A DNA stretch of 64,000 nucleotides from Actinomycetota bacterium. Its GTDB lineage: Bacteria; Actinomycetota; Acidimicrobiia; Acidimicrobiales; RAAP-2. The notes under the pieces are model-generated. The model worked only from the letters and a program-made list of their open reading frames with translations, was not told the DNA's origin and made no database searches. The position numbers and the translations under genes are program-made. Of this stretch, positions 40,431 to 48,643 are shown in pieces; position 1 is the first letter of the stretch; every line of letters starts with the position of its first letter. The DNA lies in the NCBI GenBank assembly GCA_009699875.1, contig WLNI01000001.1:1302001-1366000 (forward strand), given 5' to 3'.

Positions 40431-41566
40431 GAGGTTCGCTCGCTTCTCGTAAGGATTTCTGGACCACGTGATCCAATTCTGACGAGTTCTCGGTTCAACA
40501 CGCCACCAATACCTTCGGTGCTTACCCAACTTTGCACACTGAGCACGGACCCTTCCTGCAGGATGGCCGTCTCACCTCTCGAAAAGCCAATCAGGGGCGC
40601 CTCGGCGCCCACGCCCATGCCGTTGGCCAAGGCGAACGTCGGCACCGGCTCGCCGGTAGACGCCCATGCTTTGTAGAGGTCCTCACCGCTACCACCTGGA
40701 ACACATGCACTGATCAGAGCATCGAGACCGGCACTGCTTCTTTCAAAGAGTGAAGCGATGGCCGGAGAGCTTCCTCCACCAACCACTCGGGTTCGAGCGA
40801 GCCCTCCTTCGTAGCCGGCATAGATCGCACCTGGTGCCAGGACGACGAGGTCGCCTTCTTGGAGAGCACGATCTGTTGCCAAGTGGCGCATCCTGACCGG
40901 ACCTTGTCGATCGGTTACAAAGACGACACTCTCGCTCGGAGGAGTGGGTGTTCCGTGATGCGCGATGGTTTGATTGAAGATGCTCAGAAGTGTTCGCTCA
41001 GAGATCCCGGGCTCCAACGACGCTTCAAGTGCGGTGAGCCCGGCTTCTGCCACGGTGGTCGCTACGACCATGCACGCGATCTCATCGTTGGTTTTGACGC
41101 TGCGAATTGATGTCATGAGCTGCGCTGCGTCGTGCACCTCTGAGGTGCCAGCAAAGGTAGGCAAGAAGTTTGAGAATGACGGTGTGAAAGAATCTGTGCC
41201 AATTCTTGTCGCCTCAACCAATCCTGGAATGGCTCGAAGAGCGGCGATGAGACTCACTGGATTCCAGAACAGACCAAAGAGGTCTTCACGGCCAATTTCA
41301 GGCGGGATACCGTCGTCCCAGCAAGAAAGAAGGTGCGTCTTCTCTGTGGAGCGAACGACGATGCACATTGGGGCAAAGGGAAAGACCCCTGATCGCCACA
41401 GCAGCCGGGCCCCAGTGGTGTAGTGAATGTTGCTTGTACGACCGAGAATAAGGACTTCTAAGTTGGCCTCATCCATAGCGGCGAAGAGGCGAGCTCGACG
41501 TTCTGTTCGAAGGTTCGTAAAGTTCACTCGACCACTGTCTTCTAATGCCATGACTCCGGTACTCAT
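40427..41566 (-). CDS. M24-family (Xaa-Pro peptidase/creatinase-like) pseudoenzyme
   Basis: A 379-residue pita-bread-fold protein with the N-terminal creatinase domain (about 1-155) and the M24 domain. Every metal-ligand position appears lost: the first Asp is Ala244 (LVVLAPG), the second is Gly255 (YEGGLARTR), the His is Asn315 (LANGMG), the first Glu is Gln345 (LSVQSW) and the last Glu is Arg or displaced (NRELVRI). The frame is otherwise intact and conserved in layout, so it is not a decaying pseudogene. It overlaps its apparently active neighbour by ATGA and the P450 by ATGA. A regulatory or heteromer subunit, or a metal-free binder, is likely. Confidence 0.85.
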   Translation of the reverse strand: MSTGVMALEDSGRVNFTNLRTERRARLFAAMDEANLEVLILGRTSNIHYTTGARLLWRSGVFPFAPMCIVVRSTEKTHLLSCWDDGIPPEIGREDLFGLFWNPVSLIAALRAIPGLVEATRIGTDSFTPSFSNFLPTFAGTSEVHDAAQLMTSIRSVKTNDEIACMVVATTVAEAGLTALEASLEPGISERTLLSIFNQTIAHHGTPTPPSESVVFVTDRQGPVRMRHLATDRALQEGDLVVLAPGAIYAGYEGGLARTRVVGGGSSPAIASLFERSSAGLDALISACVPGGSGEDLYKAWASTGEPVPTFALANGMGVGAEAPLIGFSRGETAILQEGSVLSVQSWVSTEGIGGVLNRELVRIGSRGPEILTRSERTS

Positions 41567-42798
41567 GGGGTGACCCCAAAGGGCTCGTAGCGATTGTTAC
41601 TGAGAGGAACCCACCCGTCATCGGTGATCGCGACGATGTCTTCTGCTCGATACCCCCCGTGACCCTCGTCCCAAATCACCGGTTCGAAGACAAGAATCAT
41701 TCCGGGCTCTAACACCAGTTTCTCGTCGAACTGTTCACCTAAGTCGGTGCCGATCAGTGGCATCTCTGCACTATCTGTTCCGATGCCGTGAGCAAGGTAG
41801 AAGTGCTCCAACCAAGGCTTGACGCCGTCGTTTGCGGCGATGCCAGCACGGCAGAGTTCAAGACCAGTGACGCCAGGCTTGGCGAGTGAGCGTGCAGCAT
41901 TGACAACCGCGCACCACTGCTCAAACTGAGCTGCCTGTCGAGTAGTTGGGGTTGGATGAAGGCTCGTGATCCATGTTCGACCAAAGTCTGACGAAAGACC
42001 GTAGTAAGTGGTTCCTGCATCGACCCAAATGATGTCGCCTTCTCGCAAGATGCGATCAGTCGAGGTCGTTGGGTAGGCGAGATCACCATGCGTTGTCCAG
42101 GGGTTTGCTGCTCGTGTTGGCTCCATGACTTGCCAAATAGGGTCGAGAGCGAGGGACGTCCCCTCACATTCGGTGACGTTGCGAAGATAGGTAGCAGTGA
42201 GATCAGTTTGTCGGATTCCTGGTCGCAGCATCGCCCGGGTCGCATCCATTGCTGCTTCAGACATGAACTGTGCGGCCCGGATCGCCGAGATCTCATCGGG
42301 CGTCTTGTGGAGTTTGCACGCACTCATGACTGGACGAGCATCGATCCATTCGAAGTCGCCAAGGGCACGCAGCATCGGGTGCGTTTGTTCGTCCACACCA
42401 ACTCGAGAACCAAGCTTGAAGTGCTGATGGATGACGTCGCGCATTGCGTCAATACCGTCGTCAAGATCAGGAAAAAGTGGTCCAAAGAGATGATCTGATG
42501 GCAAGCGTTCTGGAGCCCCGTCCCAGGCGACGCTGTAGAGAAAGGGGTCAGTGTCCCCCTTGACCACGATGGCGACGGATCGAAAGAGCCCGGCTCGTCC
42601 ACTGTCGTCAGCAGGAGTCTGTGCTCCTGTGGCGTAGGCAACACCGCTTGAACCCAAGAGAACGATCCCGTCAAGACCATGACCCTCAAGCTGTTCTTGG
42701 AGAAGGCGCATCCGGTCGCTGTGCATGCGCGCGAGATCCGGGGCTGTCGGTATTGGTATCCCTCCGATGGTGGCGTATTGCGCCCAGTCGTTAACCAC
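41563..42798 (-). CDS. M24-family metallohydrolase (Xaa-Pro peptidase/creatinase-like)
   Basis: A 411-residue M24 protein with all five dinuclear metal ligands: Asp260 (IWVDAG), Asp271 (SSDFGRT), His337 (LAHGIG), Glu372 (VFEPV) and Glu386 (YRAEDIV). It may be an aminopeptidase P, prolidase or a DMSP-lyase/creatinase-like enzyme; the fold serves all of these. It starts at GTG 42798 and is first in the operon with a ligand-free paralogue and a P450. The link to a P450 suggests small-molecule rather than peptide chemistry, which is inference. Confidence 0.9.
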   Translation of the reverse strand: MVNDWAQYATIGGIPIPTAPDLARMHSDRMRLLQEQLEGHGLDGIVLLGSSGVAYATGAQTPADDSGRAGLFRSVAIVVKGDTDPFLYSVAWDGAPERLPSDHLFGPLFPDLDDGIDAMRDVIHQHFKLGSRVGVDEQTHPMLRALGDFEWIDARPVMSACKLHKTPDEISAIRAAQFMSEAAMDATRAMLRPGIRQTDLTATYLRNVTECEGTSLALDPIWQVMEPTRAANPWTTHGDLAYPTTSTDRILREGDIIWVDAGTTYYGLSSDFGRTWITSLHPTPTTRQAAQFEQWCAVVNAARSLAKPGVTGLELCRAGIAANDGVKPWLEHFYLAHGIGTDSAEMPLIGTDLGEQFDEKLVLEPGMILVFEPVIWDEGHGGYRAEDIVAITDDGWVPLSNNRYEPFGVTP

Positions 42799-42914
42799 TA
42801 CCCATATTCAACTCCACGCAGGGCTGTTTTCGCCAACCCACCTCTCATAAATGGCAGATGTGCCAGAAGGCCTGAGAAATGATCACGAGTCCTGATTTGT
42901 CGTTCCTGGGCGGT

Positions 42915-42949
42915 GTCGTTAGTGTTGGCGCCGAATCGATCAACACGAC
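42915..42949. promoter_or_regulatory. Hairpin abutting the ribosome site of the SDR gene
   Basis: GTC-TTA bulge-GTGTTG (42915-42927) pairs with CAACAC-GAC (42941-42949). It ends directly at the AGGGGAG ribosome site of the SDR at 42961. The placement suggests control of translation or mRNA stability. It may instead be an operator for the divergent M24/SDR pair. Confidence 0.35.
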
Positions 42950-42960
42950 AGGGGAGTTCA

Positions 42961-43740
42961 ATGGATATCAAGGGATCAGCAGCGATAGTCACAGGTGGAG
43001 CCGGGGGACTCGGTGAAGCAACAGTTCGTCGACTGGTTGCCGAAGGAGCCAGCGTCGTCATTGCCGACCTCGCCAAAGAAAAGGGCGAAGCACTCGCAAG
43101 CGAGCTTGGTTCATCCGTGGCCTTCGTCGAAACAGATGTGACGAGTGAAGACTCGGTGAACAGTGCCCTCGACAAAGCTGCATCATTTGGACCCGTCCGT
43201 ATCGCTGTGGCAGTTCACGGTGGTTTTGGTGGAGGTGGACGAACCTTGAAGTCAGATGGAATTCCACACTCACTTGATGACTTCCAAAAAACAATCGATC
43301 ACTATCTCGTTGGTACCTTTAACGTGCTTCGACTTTCGTCGGCCGCAATCTCAAAGTCAGAGCCATTGGAAAGTGGCGAACGAGGTGTCATCATCAACAC
43401 CGCATCGATTGCTGGTTACGAAGGCACGATCGGACAGGTTGCCTATGCCGCTGCAAAGGGCGGCGTTATCGGCATGACATTGACCGCAGCTCGAGACTTG
43501 GCAGTGGTTGGCGTTCGAGTCCTTACCATTGCGCCTGGAACGTTTATGACGCCTGCGTACGGAATGCCAGCGGAGATGCTCGAAGAGATGTGGGGCCCAG
43601 TTGTTCCATTCCCCAAGCGCATGGGTCAACCAGCAGAGTACGCCCAGCTCGTGCAGTCAATGATCGAGAACCAGTACCTCAACGGTGAAGTGATTCGCCT
43701 TGATGGTGCGATTCGATTCGGTCCAAAGAGTCCTCGCTAG
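42961..43740 (+). CDS. SDR, HSD10-like 3-hydroxyacyl-CoA dehydrogenase
   Basis: A 259-residue SDR from ATG 42961 with AGGGGAG upstream. It has VTGGAGGLGEATVRRL, IADLAKEKGE, AVHGGFGGGG in place of the normal NNAG loop, INTASIAGYEGTIGQ and YAAAK. The GGAGGLG and EGTIGQVAYAAAKGG blocks are those of type 10 17-beta-hydroxysteroid/3-hydroxyacyl-CoA dehydrogenase. It is followed 11 bases later by a thioesterase in the same operon. Confidence 0.9.
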   Translation: MDIKGSAAIVTGGAGGLGEATVRRLVAEGASVVIADLAKEKGEALASELGSSVAFVETDVTSEDSVNSALDKAASFGPVRIAVAVHGGFGGGGRTLKSDGIPHSLDDFQKTIDHYLVGTFNVLRLSSAAISKSEPLESGERGVIINTASIAGYEGTIGQVAYAAAKGGVIGMTLTAARDLAVVGVRVLTIAPGTFMTPAYGMPAEMLEEMWGPVVPFPKRMGQPAEYAQLVQSMIENQYLNGEVIRLDGAIRFGPKSPR

Positions 43741-43751
43741 TTCTTAACCTA

Positions 43752-44180
43752 GTGAGCGACGAAATCAAGAAAACGCCTCGGCAAGAAGACGGAAGTTTTC
43801 AACTGGATCCTGGTCACGCGCTCGCTGCATTCGAATGGGATGTCATTGACGTCGAAGGCGCGGATTGGGCGATGGAGATGGAAGTCACCCCCAAGGTGAT
43901 CAACAGCTCTGGCGCGCTGCAAGGCGGCCTCTTGGCCACACTCATTGACATGGTGGCAGGAACCGCACTTCTTCGAGGAGAAAACGCCTACAAGCAGACA
44001 GCGACCAGTGAGATGCACGTGAGTTATCTCGAAGGTGCACGAGTTGGCCCTGTGAGAGCGTTAGCCACCATTGTTCGACGAGGCGGTCGAAGTGCCGTCG
44101 TTCGGGTTGACGTCTACGACCATGGCGCAGATGACCTCCATGTGGCTACGTCAATGCTGACGTTTGCCGCTCGCCGCTAG
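43752..44180 (+). CDS. PaaI-like hot-dog thioesterase
   Basis: A 142-residue single hot-dog protein. NSSGALQGGLLATLIDMVAG is the PaaI-type helix with its catalytic-region Gly and Asp, and TSEMHVSYLEGARVGPVRA follows. It hydrolyses acyl-CoA, often aromatic or branched. GTG 43752 starts 11 bases after the SDR stop without a strong ribosome site. Its 3' end overlaps the convergent EthD-like gene by 4 bases. Confidence 0.85.
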   Translation: MSDEIKKTPRQEDGSFQLDPGHALAAFEWDVIDVEGADWAMEMEVTPKVINSSGALQGGLLATLIDMVAGTALLRGENAYKQTATSEMHVSYLEGARVGPVRALATIVRRGGRSAVVRVDVYDHGADDLHVATSMLTFAARR

Positions 44181-44929
44181 CTCTGTTGATTCGGACCGAA
44201 TCGCTCCCAGTCCCACAGGGTGATTGCCTCAAAGGGCCCGGCGAAGATCAGTTCTGAACCCGGAGGCGTCCAGTGGTCCTCAAGAGCGTGTTCAAGGTCG
44301 TGGGCGACACCTATGGGTTCCGCATCGAGATAACAAAGGGTGATGTCGAAGACGCCAACAGTTGAGTTTGATCGCTGGAGCTCTGGGTCGCTGGTAAATG
44401 ACCATGCGCCTGCGACACCTGGGACGTCAGTGAGACGTTGAAGGCGGTGCTCTTGGTCGCTGCTGTCATTCTGACTCGACTCACGAGGCGTCTCTCGTGT
44501 TTCGACCAAGAGATAGACGCCGGTGTGGGGTCGAAATGGAATCACGTCAGCAAGAACGAGCGCATCTGGTGAGGCAATGGACGCAGTGCGGCGCATGCCC
44601 CCCACAAATTCAGGGGGAAGCGCAAAGGGAAATCGCCCAGCGGTTCGAAGAGCTGCACCGAGGGCCATGAACTCGTCAATGGTTTCATCGACTGGTTCAC
44701 TCATGAAGTAGCAAACAAGATTATTGACGTTTGCCCACGAACTGTGTTGGCGAAATCGAGCTGCCCGACATGCTGGAGTTGAGGCCCATCGCTGGCCTAA
44801 GACGATGCCAGGGATTTGATACTGCTCTGGCATGTGATCGAGTTGATGCCACTCGAGATAGTCGCGATCATCTCCGTTGTCGGAGCTGTGTGAAATCGAA
44901 AAGAACCCAACATCGATACGCTTCGTCAT
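44177..44929 (-). CDS. Tandem EthD-like (dimeric alpha+beta barrel) protein
   Basis: A 250-residue protein that looks like two ferredoxin-fold (EthD/Dabb-like) repeats. The first has IDVGFFSISH, YLEWHQLDHMPEQYQIPG and NLVCYFM; the second has GVYLLVETRE, HRLQRLTDVPGVAGAW and FDITLCYL. The conserved His pair of EthD (WHQLDHMPE) is only in repeat one. Function is unknown; EthD itself supports a P450 system that degrades ethers. The start overlaps the hydrolase stop (ATGA), so it is the third gene of a crotonase-hydrolase-EthD operon. Confidence 0.72.
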   Translation of the reverse strand: MTKRIDVGFFSISHSSDNGDDRDYLEWHQLDHMPEQYQIPGIVLGQRWASTPACRAARFRQHSSWANVNNLVCYFMSEPVDETIDEFMALGAALRTAGRFPFALPPEFVGGMRRTASIASPDALVLADVIPFRPHTGVYLLVETRETPRESSQNDSSDQEHRLQRLTDVPGVAGAWSFTSDPELQRSNSTVGVFDITLCYLDAEPIGVAHDLEHALEDHWTPPGSELIFAGPFEAITLWDWERFGPNQQS

Positions 44930-45789
44930 GATGAAAGTGTGGGCCGGATGTCCTCTTCGAGGAAGGAAAGAACCGCTTGTGAGAACGCATCATTTTTATC
45001 CCCGGCGATCATGTGCGCTGCTCCAGCGACGCTGACGACCTTGGCGTCTGGAACCCGGGAAAGAAAATCGTCAATGCTGGCTTGGTCGACGACGTCGCTT
45101 TCTCGGCCGTGGACCAACATGGTCGGAACATCAATGTTGCTCATGGCAACGTCGAGAAGACCAAAGAGTCGATCTGGGATCACTTCAGTTCGACCATGTC
45201 CGATGAAGAGGGGATCCCAGTGCCAGTACCAGCGACCATCTCGATACCGCAATACTTTTTTGAGACCTTCGGGGTTTACCCGCTTCTCGCGCTGTGGCGT
45301 GTACGCCGCGATCACTTCAGCAGCATCTTCAAGACTGGCGAAGCCTTCGAGGCCTGACTGCATAAAGACTCGTATTCGATTAATGCCGTCAGGATTACTT
45401 TTGGGCGTGATGTCAACCAAGATGAGTCCAGATGAGACCTCACGATCACTGGTTCCTTCGGCCAGCATCGAGGCCATGCCGCCAAGTGACGCTCCAACAA
45501 GGACCGGTGGGATTTCTAATGTGTCGACAACTGCCAGGGTGTCAGCGCAGTAGGCCGTGAAGGAATAGTCACCTCGACTCGACCAGTCAGAGTCACCATG
45601 GCCACGCTGGTCAACGCTGACAGTGCGCCAGCCGTTCTCAGCAACCGCTTCAGCGGTGCGGCCCCAGGCGTGGCGAGTCTGTCCGCCACCATGGAGAAAG
45701 AGAACAGGTGGATCATCTGGATTCCCTCGAATATCCGCGACGAGTTTGATACCTTCGAAACCTTCGATCTCAACTCGTTGGACGTCCAT
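44926..45789 (-). CDS. Alpha/beta hydrolase
   Basis: A 287-residue alpha/beta-hydrolase-fold enzyme. LFLHGGGQTRHAWG forms the oxyanion region, SVDQRGHGDSDW follows, the nucleophile is Ser in VGASLGGMAS, an acid in HGRESDVVD and the base His in VAGAAHMIAGD. Substrate may be an ester, lactone or C-C bond of a ring-cleavage product. ATG 45789 was chosen by homology; the AAAGGAGA upstream is rather far (about 15 bases). The long open frame beyond 45789 overlaps the crotonase and is not coding. Confidence 0.88.
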   Translation of the reverse strand: MDVQRVEIEGFEGIKLVADIRGNPDDPPVLFLHGGGQTRHAWGRTAEAVAENGWRTVSVDQRGHGDSDWSSRGDYSFTAYCADTLAVVDTLEIPPVLVGASLGGMASMLAEGTSDREVSSGLILVDITPKSNPDGINRIRVFMQSGLEGFASLEDAAEVIAAYTPQREKRVNPEGLKKVLRYRDGRWYWHWDPLFIGHGRTEVIPDRLFGLLDVAMSNIDVPTMLVHGRESDVVDQASIDDFLSRVPDAKVVSVAGAAHMIAGDKNDAFSQAVLSFLEEDIRPTLSS

Positions 45790-45814
45790 AGTGGTCGGTG
45801 ATGTCTCCTTTGGA

Positions 45815-46600
45815 CTAGCGACTCTTCCAGTTAGGCGATCGCTTCTCCATAAATGCCATGGCGCCTTCCATAGCGTCTTCGCTTCCAAAGACCACACCAA
45901 GTTCAGCGGGAGTTCCCCATCCCTTCGAGGGGTCGGTCTCGACCGCCCGTCGGGTGAGTGTTCGTGTGGTCTGGATGGCCAATGGCGCATTGGCAGCGAT
46001 CTGCCCAGCGAGTTCGAGTGCGGATTCGATGAGTTGCTCTGGTGCAACCACTCGATTGACGAGTCCCCACTGAGCTGCTTGTGCCGCAGAAATGAACTCC
46101 CCGGTTAGCGCAATCTCTAAGGCAATGGCCAGTGGAATTCGAGTACCCAAAAGTGTTCCTCCACCTGCTGCGAGAAGGCCACGTTTTACTTCTGGGAGAC
46201 CGAAGCGAGAGGACTCTGAGGCAACGACAAGGTCACAGTTGAGGACCAGCTCGAAACCACCACCGACTGCGGCGCCATTGACGGCGGCGATCACTGGCTT
46301 TTTAAAGTCTGGTCCGAAGAAATTGAACCCTTTGGACTCAGACGCGTCGCTTGAACTTGCGTCAGTCGAAGGACCCGACTCGCCAGAGCTTGCGGCAAAT
46401 GCTTGGAGATCCATTCCCGCGCAGAACACTCGCTCGCCAGCTGCAGTGACGACGACAACCCGTGTGGCGTCGTCGGTGCTTATCTCCGTGAAGGCCTTTG
46501 TCAGTTCACCAATGAGTTCAGGGTTCAGTGAATTTGCTGCTTCAGGGCGATTCAGCGTTAGGACTTGGACAAAACCGTGTTGGCTACGTTCGAGGATCAT
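45815..46600 (-). CDS. Enoyl-CoA hydratase/isomerase (crotonase)
   Basis: A 261-residue crotonase. Oxyanion loops are VFCAGMDLQAFAA and GAAVGGGFELVLNCDLVV; a catalytic-type Glu is in FGLPEVKRGLLAAGGG. An insertion rich in Ser, Asp and Glu (about 72-90) is unusual and probably a surface loop. The C-terminus FMEKRSPNWKSR matches the family's typical ending. AAAGGAGAGA precedes ATG 46600. It leads the operon with the alpha/beta hydrolase and EthD-like gene and diverges from a ferredoxin. Confidence 0.92.
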   Translation of the reverse strand: MILERSQHGFVQVLTLNRPEAANSLNPELIGELTKAFTEISTDDATRVVVVTAAGERVFCAGMDLQAFAASSGESGPSTDASSSDASESKGFNFFGPDFKKPVIAAVNGAAVGGGFELVLNCDLVVASESSRFGLPEVKRGLLAAGGGTLLGTRIPLAIALEIALTGEFISAAQAAQWGLVNRVVAPEQLIESALELAGQIAANAPLAIQTTRTLTRRAVETDPSKGWGTPAELGVVFGSEDAMEGAMAFMEKRSPNWKSR

Positions 46601-46651
46601 TCTCTCTCCTTTGTGGGACTCTCCGGTGAGACACGGTACCCGAAACTATGA

Positions 46652-46688
46652 GTGACGCACCAAGTGAGAAATCTGTACACTTCAGACA
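46652..46688 (+). promoter_or_regulatory. Complete promoter with leaderless geometry for ferredoxin
   Basis: GTGACG (46652-46657) as -35, an 18-base spacer, TACACT (46676-46681) as -10, then seven bases to ATG 46689. There is no room for a ribosome site. This is the clearest promoter in the window and predicts a transcript starting at the ATG. Confidence 0.6.
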
Positions 46689-46883
46689 ATGAAAGTTGTT
46701 GTGAATTTTGATCTCTGTGAGTCCAATGCACTCTGTATGGCGCTGGCCCCTGAAGTCTTTGAGGTGAGAGATGATGACTATCTCTACGTCCTCCAAGAGG
46801 AGCCCTCTGAAGAGCTTCGAGACAAGGTCGAAGCGGCCGTCCGTGCGTGTCCAAAGATCGCCATCTCCATCGTCGAAGACTGA
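46689..46883 (+). CDS. Ferredoxin, [3Fe-4S] type
   Basis: A 64-residue ferredoxin. Cluster cysteines lie in DLCESNALC (Cys10, Cys16) and RACPKIAI; Asn occupies the place of the second Cys, a variant seen with P450 partners. LAPEVFEVRDDDYLYVL is the conserved central segment. It is followed after 107 bases by two ligases and a crotonase on the same strand. The P450s at 39174 and 51140 are possible partners. Expression is probably from a leaderless promoter. Confidence 0.9.
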   Translation: MKVVVNFDLCESNALCMALAPEVFEVRDDDYLYVLQEEPSEELRDKVEAAVRACPKIAISIVED

Positions 46884-46990
46884 CGAATCCTGTCTCGAGT
46901 TCGGCTCGATCGTTCAGATGGACGAATCAGCACTGTGTGTGAGAACGTGGGTCGATTCTTCGGTGGAAAGAAAGTGGGGTTTCGAGTTCG

Positions 46991-48493
46991 ATGACAATGG
47001 TCATGACAGGTGAAGGTGTTTCATATGGGACACAGATTCACGACATTGCACAACTCGATCCCGACGGCACCGCTATTTATTTCATCCCCTTAGAGGGTGA
47101 TGATCGGCTGGTGAGCTGGCGGGAACTCGACGAGGTGTCGACGTCGCTTGCTCATGTTCTTCAACACAGAGGTGTCAAGGTTGACGATATCGTCGCCGTC
47201 AGTTTGAAGAACTCCCCAGAACATCTGATCTCTTGCTTTGCAATCTGGAAGGTAGGGGCGGTGCCAGTCCCGATGCGCTGGGACTTGCCAGAGTGGGAGC
47301 GAAGCAGAGTCTTGGCGACGATGGAGCCAGTCCTTGTTATTGATGACCCAGAAAGTGACCTCTTCGTCGAGGCGGCTTCAGCATCCACCGAGCCACTTGC
47401 TGACGTCACGCCGCCACGGGGCTGGGGAGTGTGTAGTTCGGGGTCCACTGGGACTCCCAAAGTTGTGATGATCAAAACCCCAGGACTTTATTTCTTGGGG
47501 AGTCCTTCGAATCTGGTCGTCGAAACGTACGGCCCACTTCCACAGCCGCAGCGTTTCTTAGTTCCCGCACCGCTGTATCACACCAATGGTTTTACAGCGA
47601 CAAAAAACTTAATGGCCGGTGACGCAATTGTGCTGCTTGAAAAGTTCAATGCTGCCCAGATTTTGGACGTCATTGAGCGATATCGGGTCACGGGATTCAT
47701 TGCAGCAACTCCGATGTTGCAACGCTTGGTGCAAGTTCCAGGGATTGAAGAGCGAGATCTCTCTTCGCTTGACTGGGTTCAGCAAGGAGCATCGCCACTC
47801 CCTATTTGGCTTGGAAAAAAGTGGTGTGAGCTCGTTGGGCCTGAGAAGTTTTACCTAAGCTACGGCGCATCTGAAATGCATGGCTTGGTGACGTGTCGAG
47901 GTGACGAGTGGCTCGAACACCTGGGCACGCTCGGCCGGGGCTTTACCGAGACTGAACTACGTATCATCGACAACGAAGGAAACGTACTTGGGGCAGGTGA
48001 AGTCGGAGGCATCTATATGCGAACTCCCACCGGCCCCGCGGGTACGTACATCGGCGACAACGTGGCCCCCATGCCGCAAACCGATGACGGCTTTGTCACG
48101 GTGGGTGATTTGGGCTGGCTCGATGAAGAAGGGTTCCTCTTTATGGCAGATCGCCGGGTTGACATGATTGTCACGGGCGCTGCCAATGTCTTCCCCGCTG
48201 AAGTTGAGTCCGCGCTCAGCGAACATCCTGAGATCTTGGACGTCGTGGTGATCGGGTTGAAAGATCCCGAATGGGGACGGCGCGTCCACGCCATTGTCCA
48301 ACCAGCCGATCACGCCATGCCGCCGAGCACTGAAGATGTCATTGGCTTTGCCAAAGAGCGACTTGCCCCCTACAAAGTGCCGAAGACCGTTGAGTTCGTG
48401 GTCTCCCTTCCAAGAAGTGAGGCAATGAAACTCAATCGAGCCGCCCTGATCGCAGAGCGAGACGGGCCTGATGAGGAACGTGGCCCCACATAG
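46991..48493 (+). CDS. Acyl-CoA synthetase (adenylate-forming), variant motifs
   Basis: A 500-residue ligase. The P-loop is CSSGSTGTPKVVMIK (148-162), A5 is YLSYGASEMHGLV, A7/A8 are VGDLGWLDEEGFLFMADRRVDMIVTG, split by position, and the final Lys is in RSEAMKLNRAAL. YGASE in place of YGxTE and DRRVDMIVTGAANVFP in place of GRxxDxI..GG are deviations shared with bile-acid-type ligases as I recall; that relationship is inference. ATG 46991 or 47003 could be the start; neither has a clear ribosome site. The 107-base gap upstream shows nothing else. Confidence 0.88.
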   Translation: MTMVMTGEGVSYGTQIHDIAQLDPDGTAIYFIPLEGDDRLVSWRELDEVSTSLAHVLQHRGVKVDDIVAVSLKNSPEHLISCFAIWKVGAVPVPMRWDLPEWERSRVLATMEPVLVIDDPESDLFVEAASASTEPLADVTPPRGWGVCSSGSTGTPKVVMIKTPGLYFLGSPSNLVVETYGPLPQPQRFLVPAPLYHTNGFTATKNLMAGDAIVLLEKFNAAQILDVIERYRVTGFIAATPMLQRLVQVPGIEERDLSSLDWVQQGASPLPIWLGKKWCELVGPEKFYLSYGASEMHGLVTCRGDEWLEHLGTLGRGFTETELRIIDNEGNVLGAGEVGGIYMRTPTGPAGTYIGDNVAPMPQTDDGFVTVGDLGWLDEEGFLFMADRRVDMIVTGAANVFPAEVESALSEHPEILDVVVIGLKDPEWGRRVHAIVQPADHAMPPSTEDVIGFAKERLAPYKVPKTVEFVVSLPRSEAMKLNRAALIAERDGPDEERGPT

Positions 48494-48643
48494 CGAGACG
48501 CCACGGCCAAGAATCCACTCACTTCGCATTGTGAGAAGGTCTCGGTCTACCCTAGGGAGCGAAAGAAATCTAAGGGCGCCACACCAAGGTGTTGGACAAC
48601 CAAAAGTAAAGACGAAGTCACCAATCAATGAGAGGACCGAAGA

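Noticed and set aside
39906..40676. 256-residue plus-strand open frame
   Set aside because: Antisense across the P450 and M24 genes, both of which have convincing motifs.
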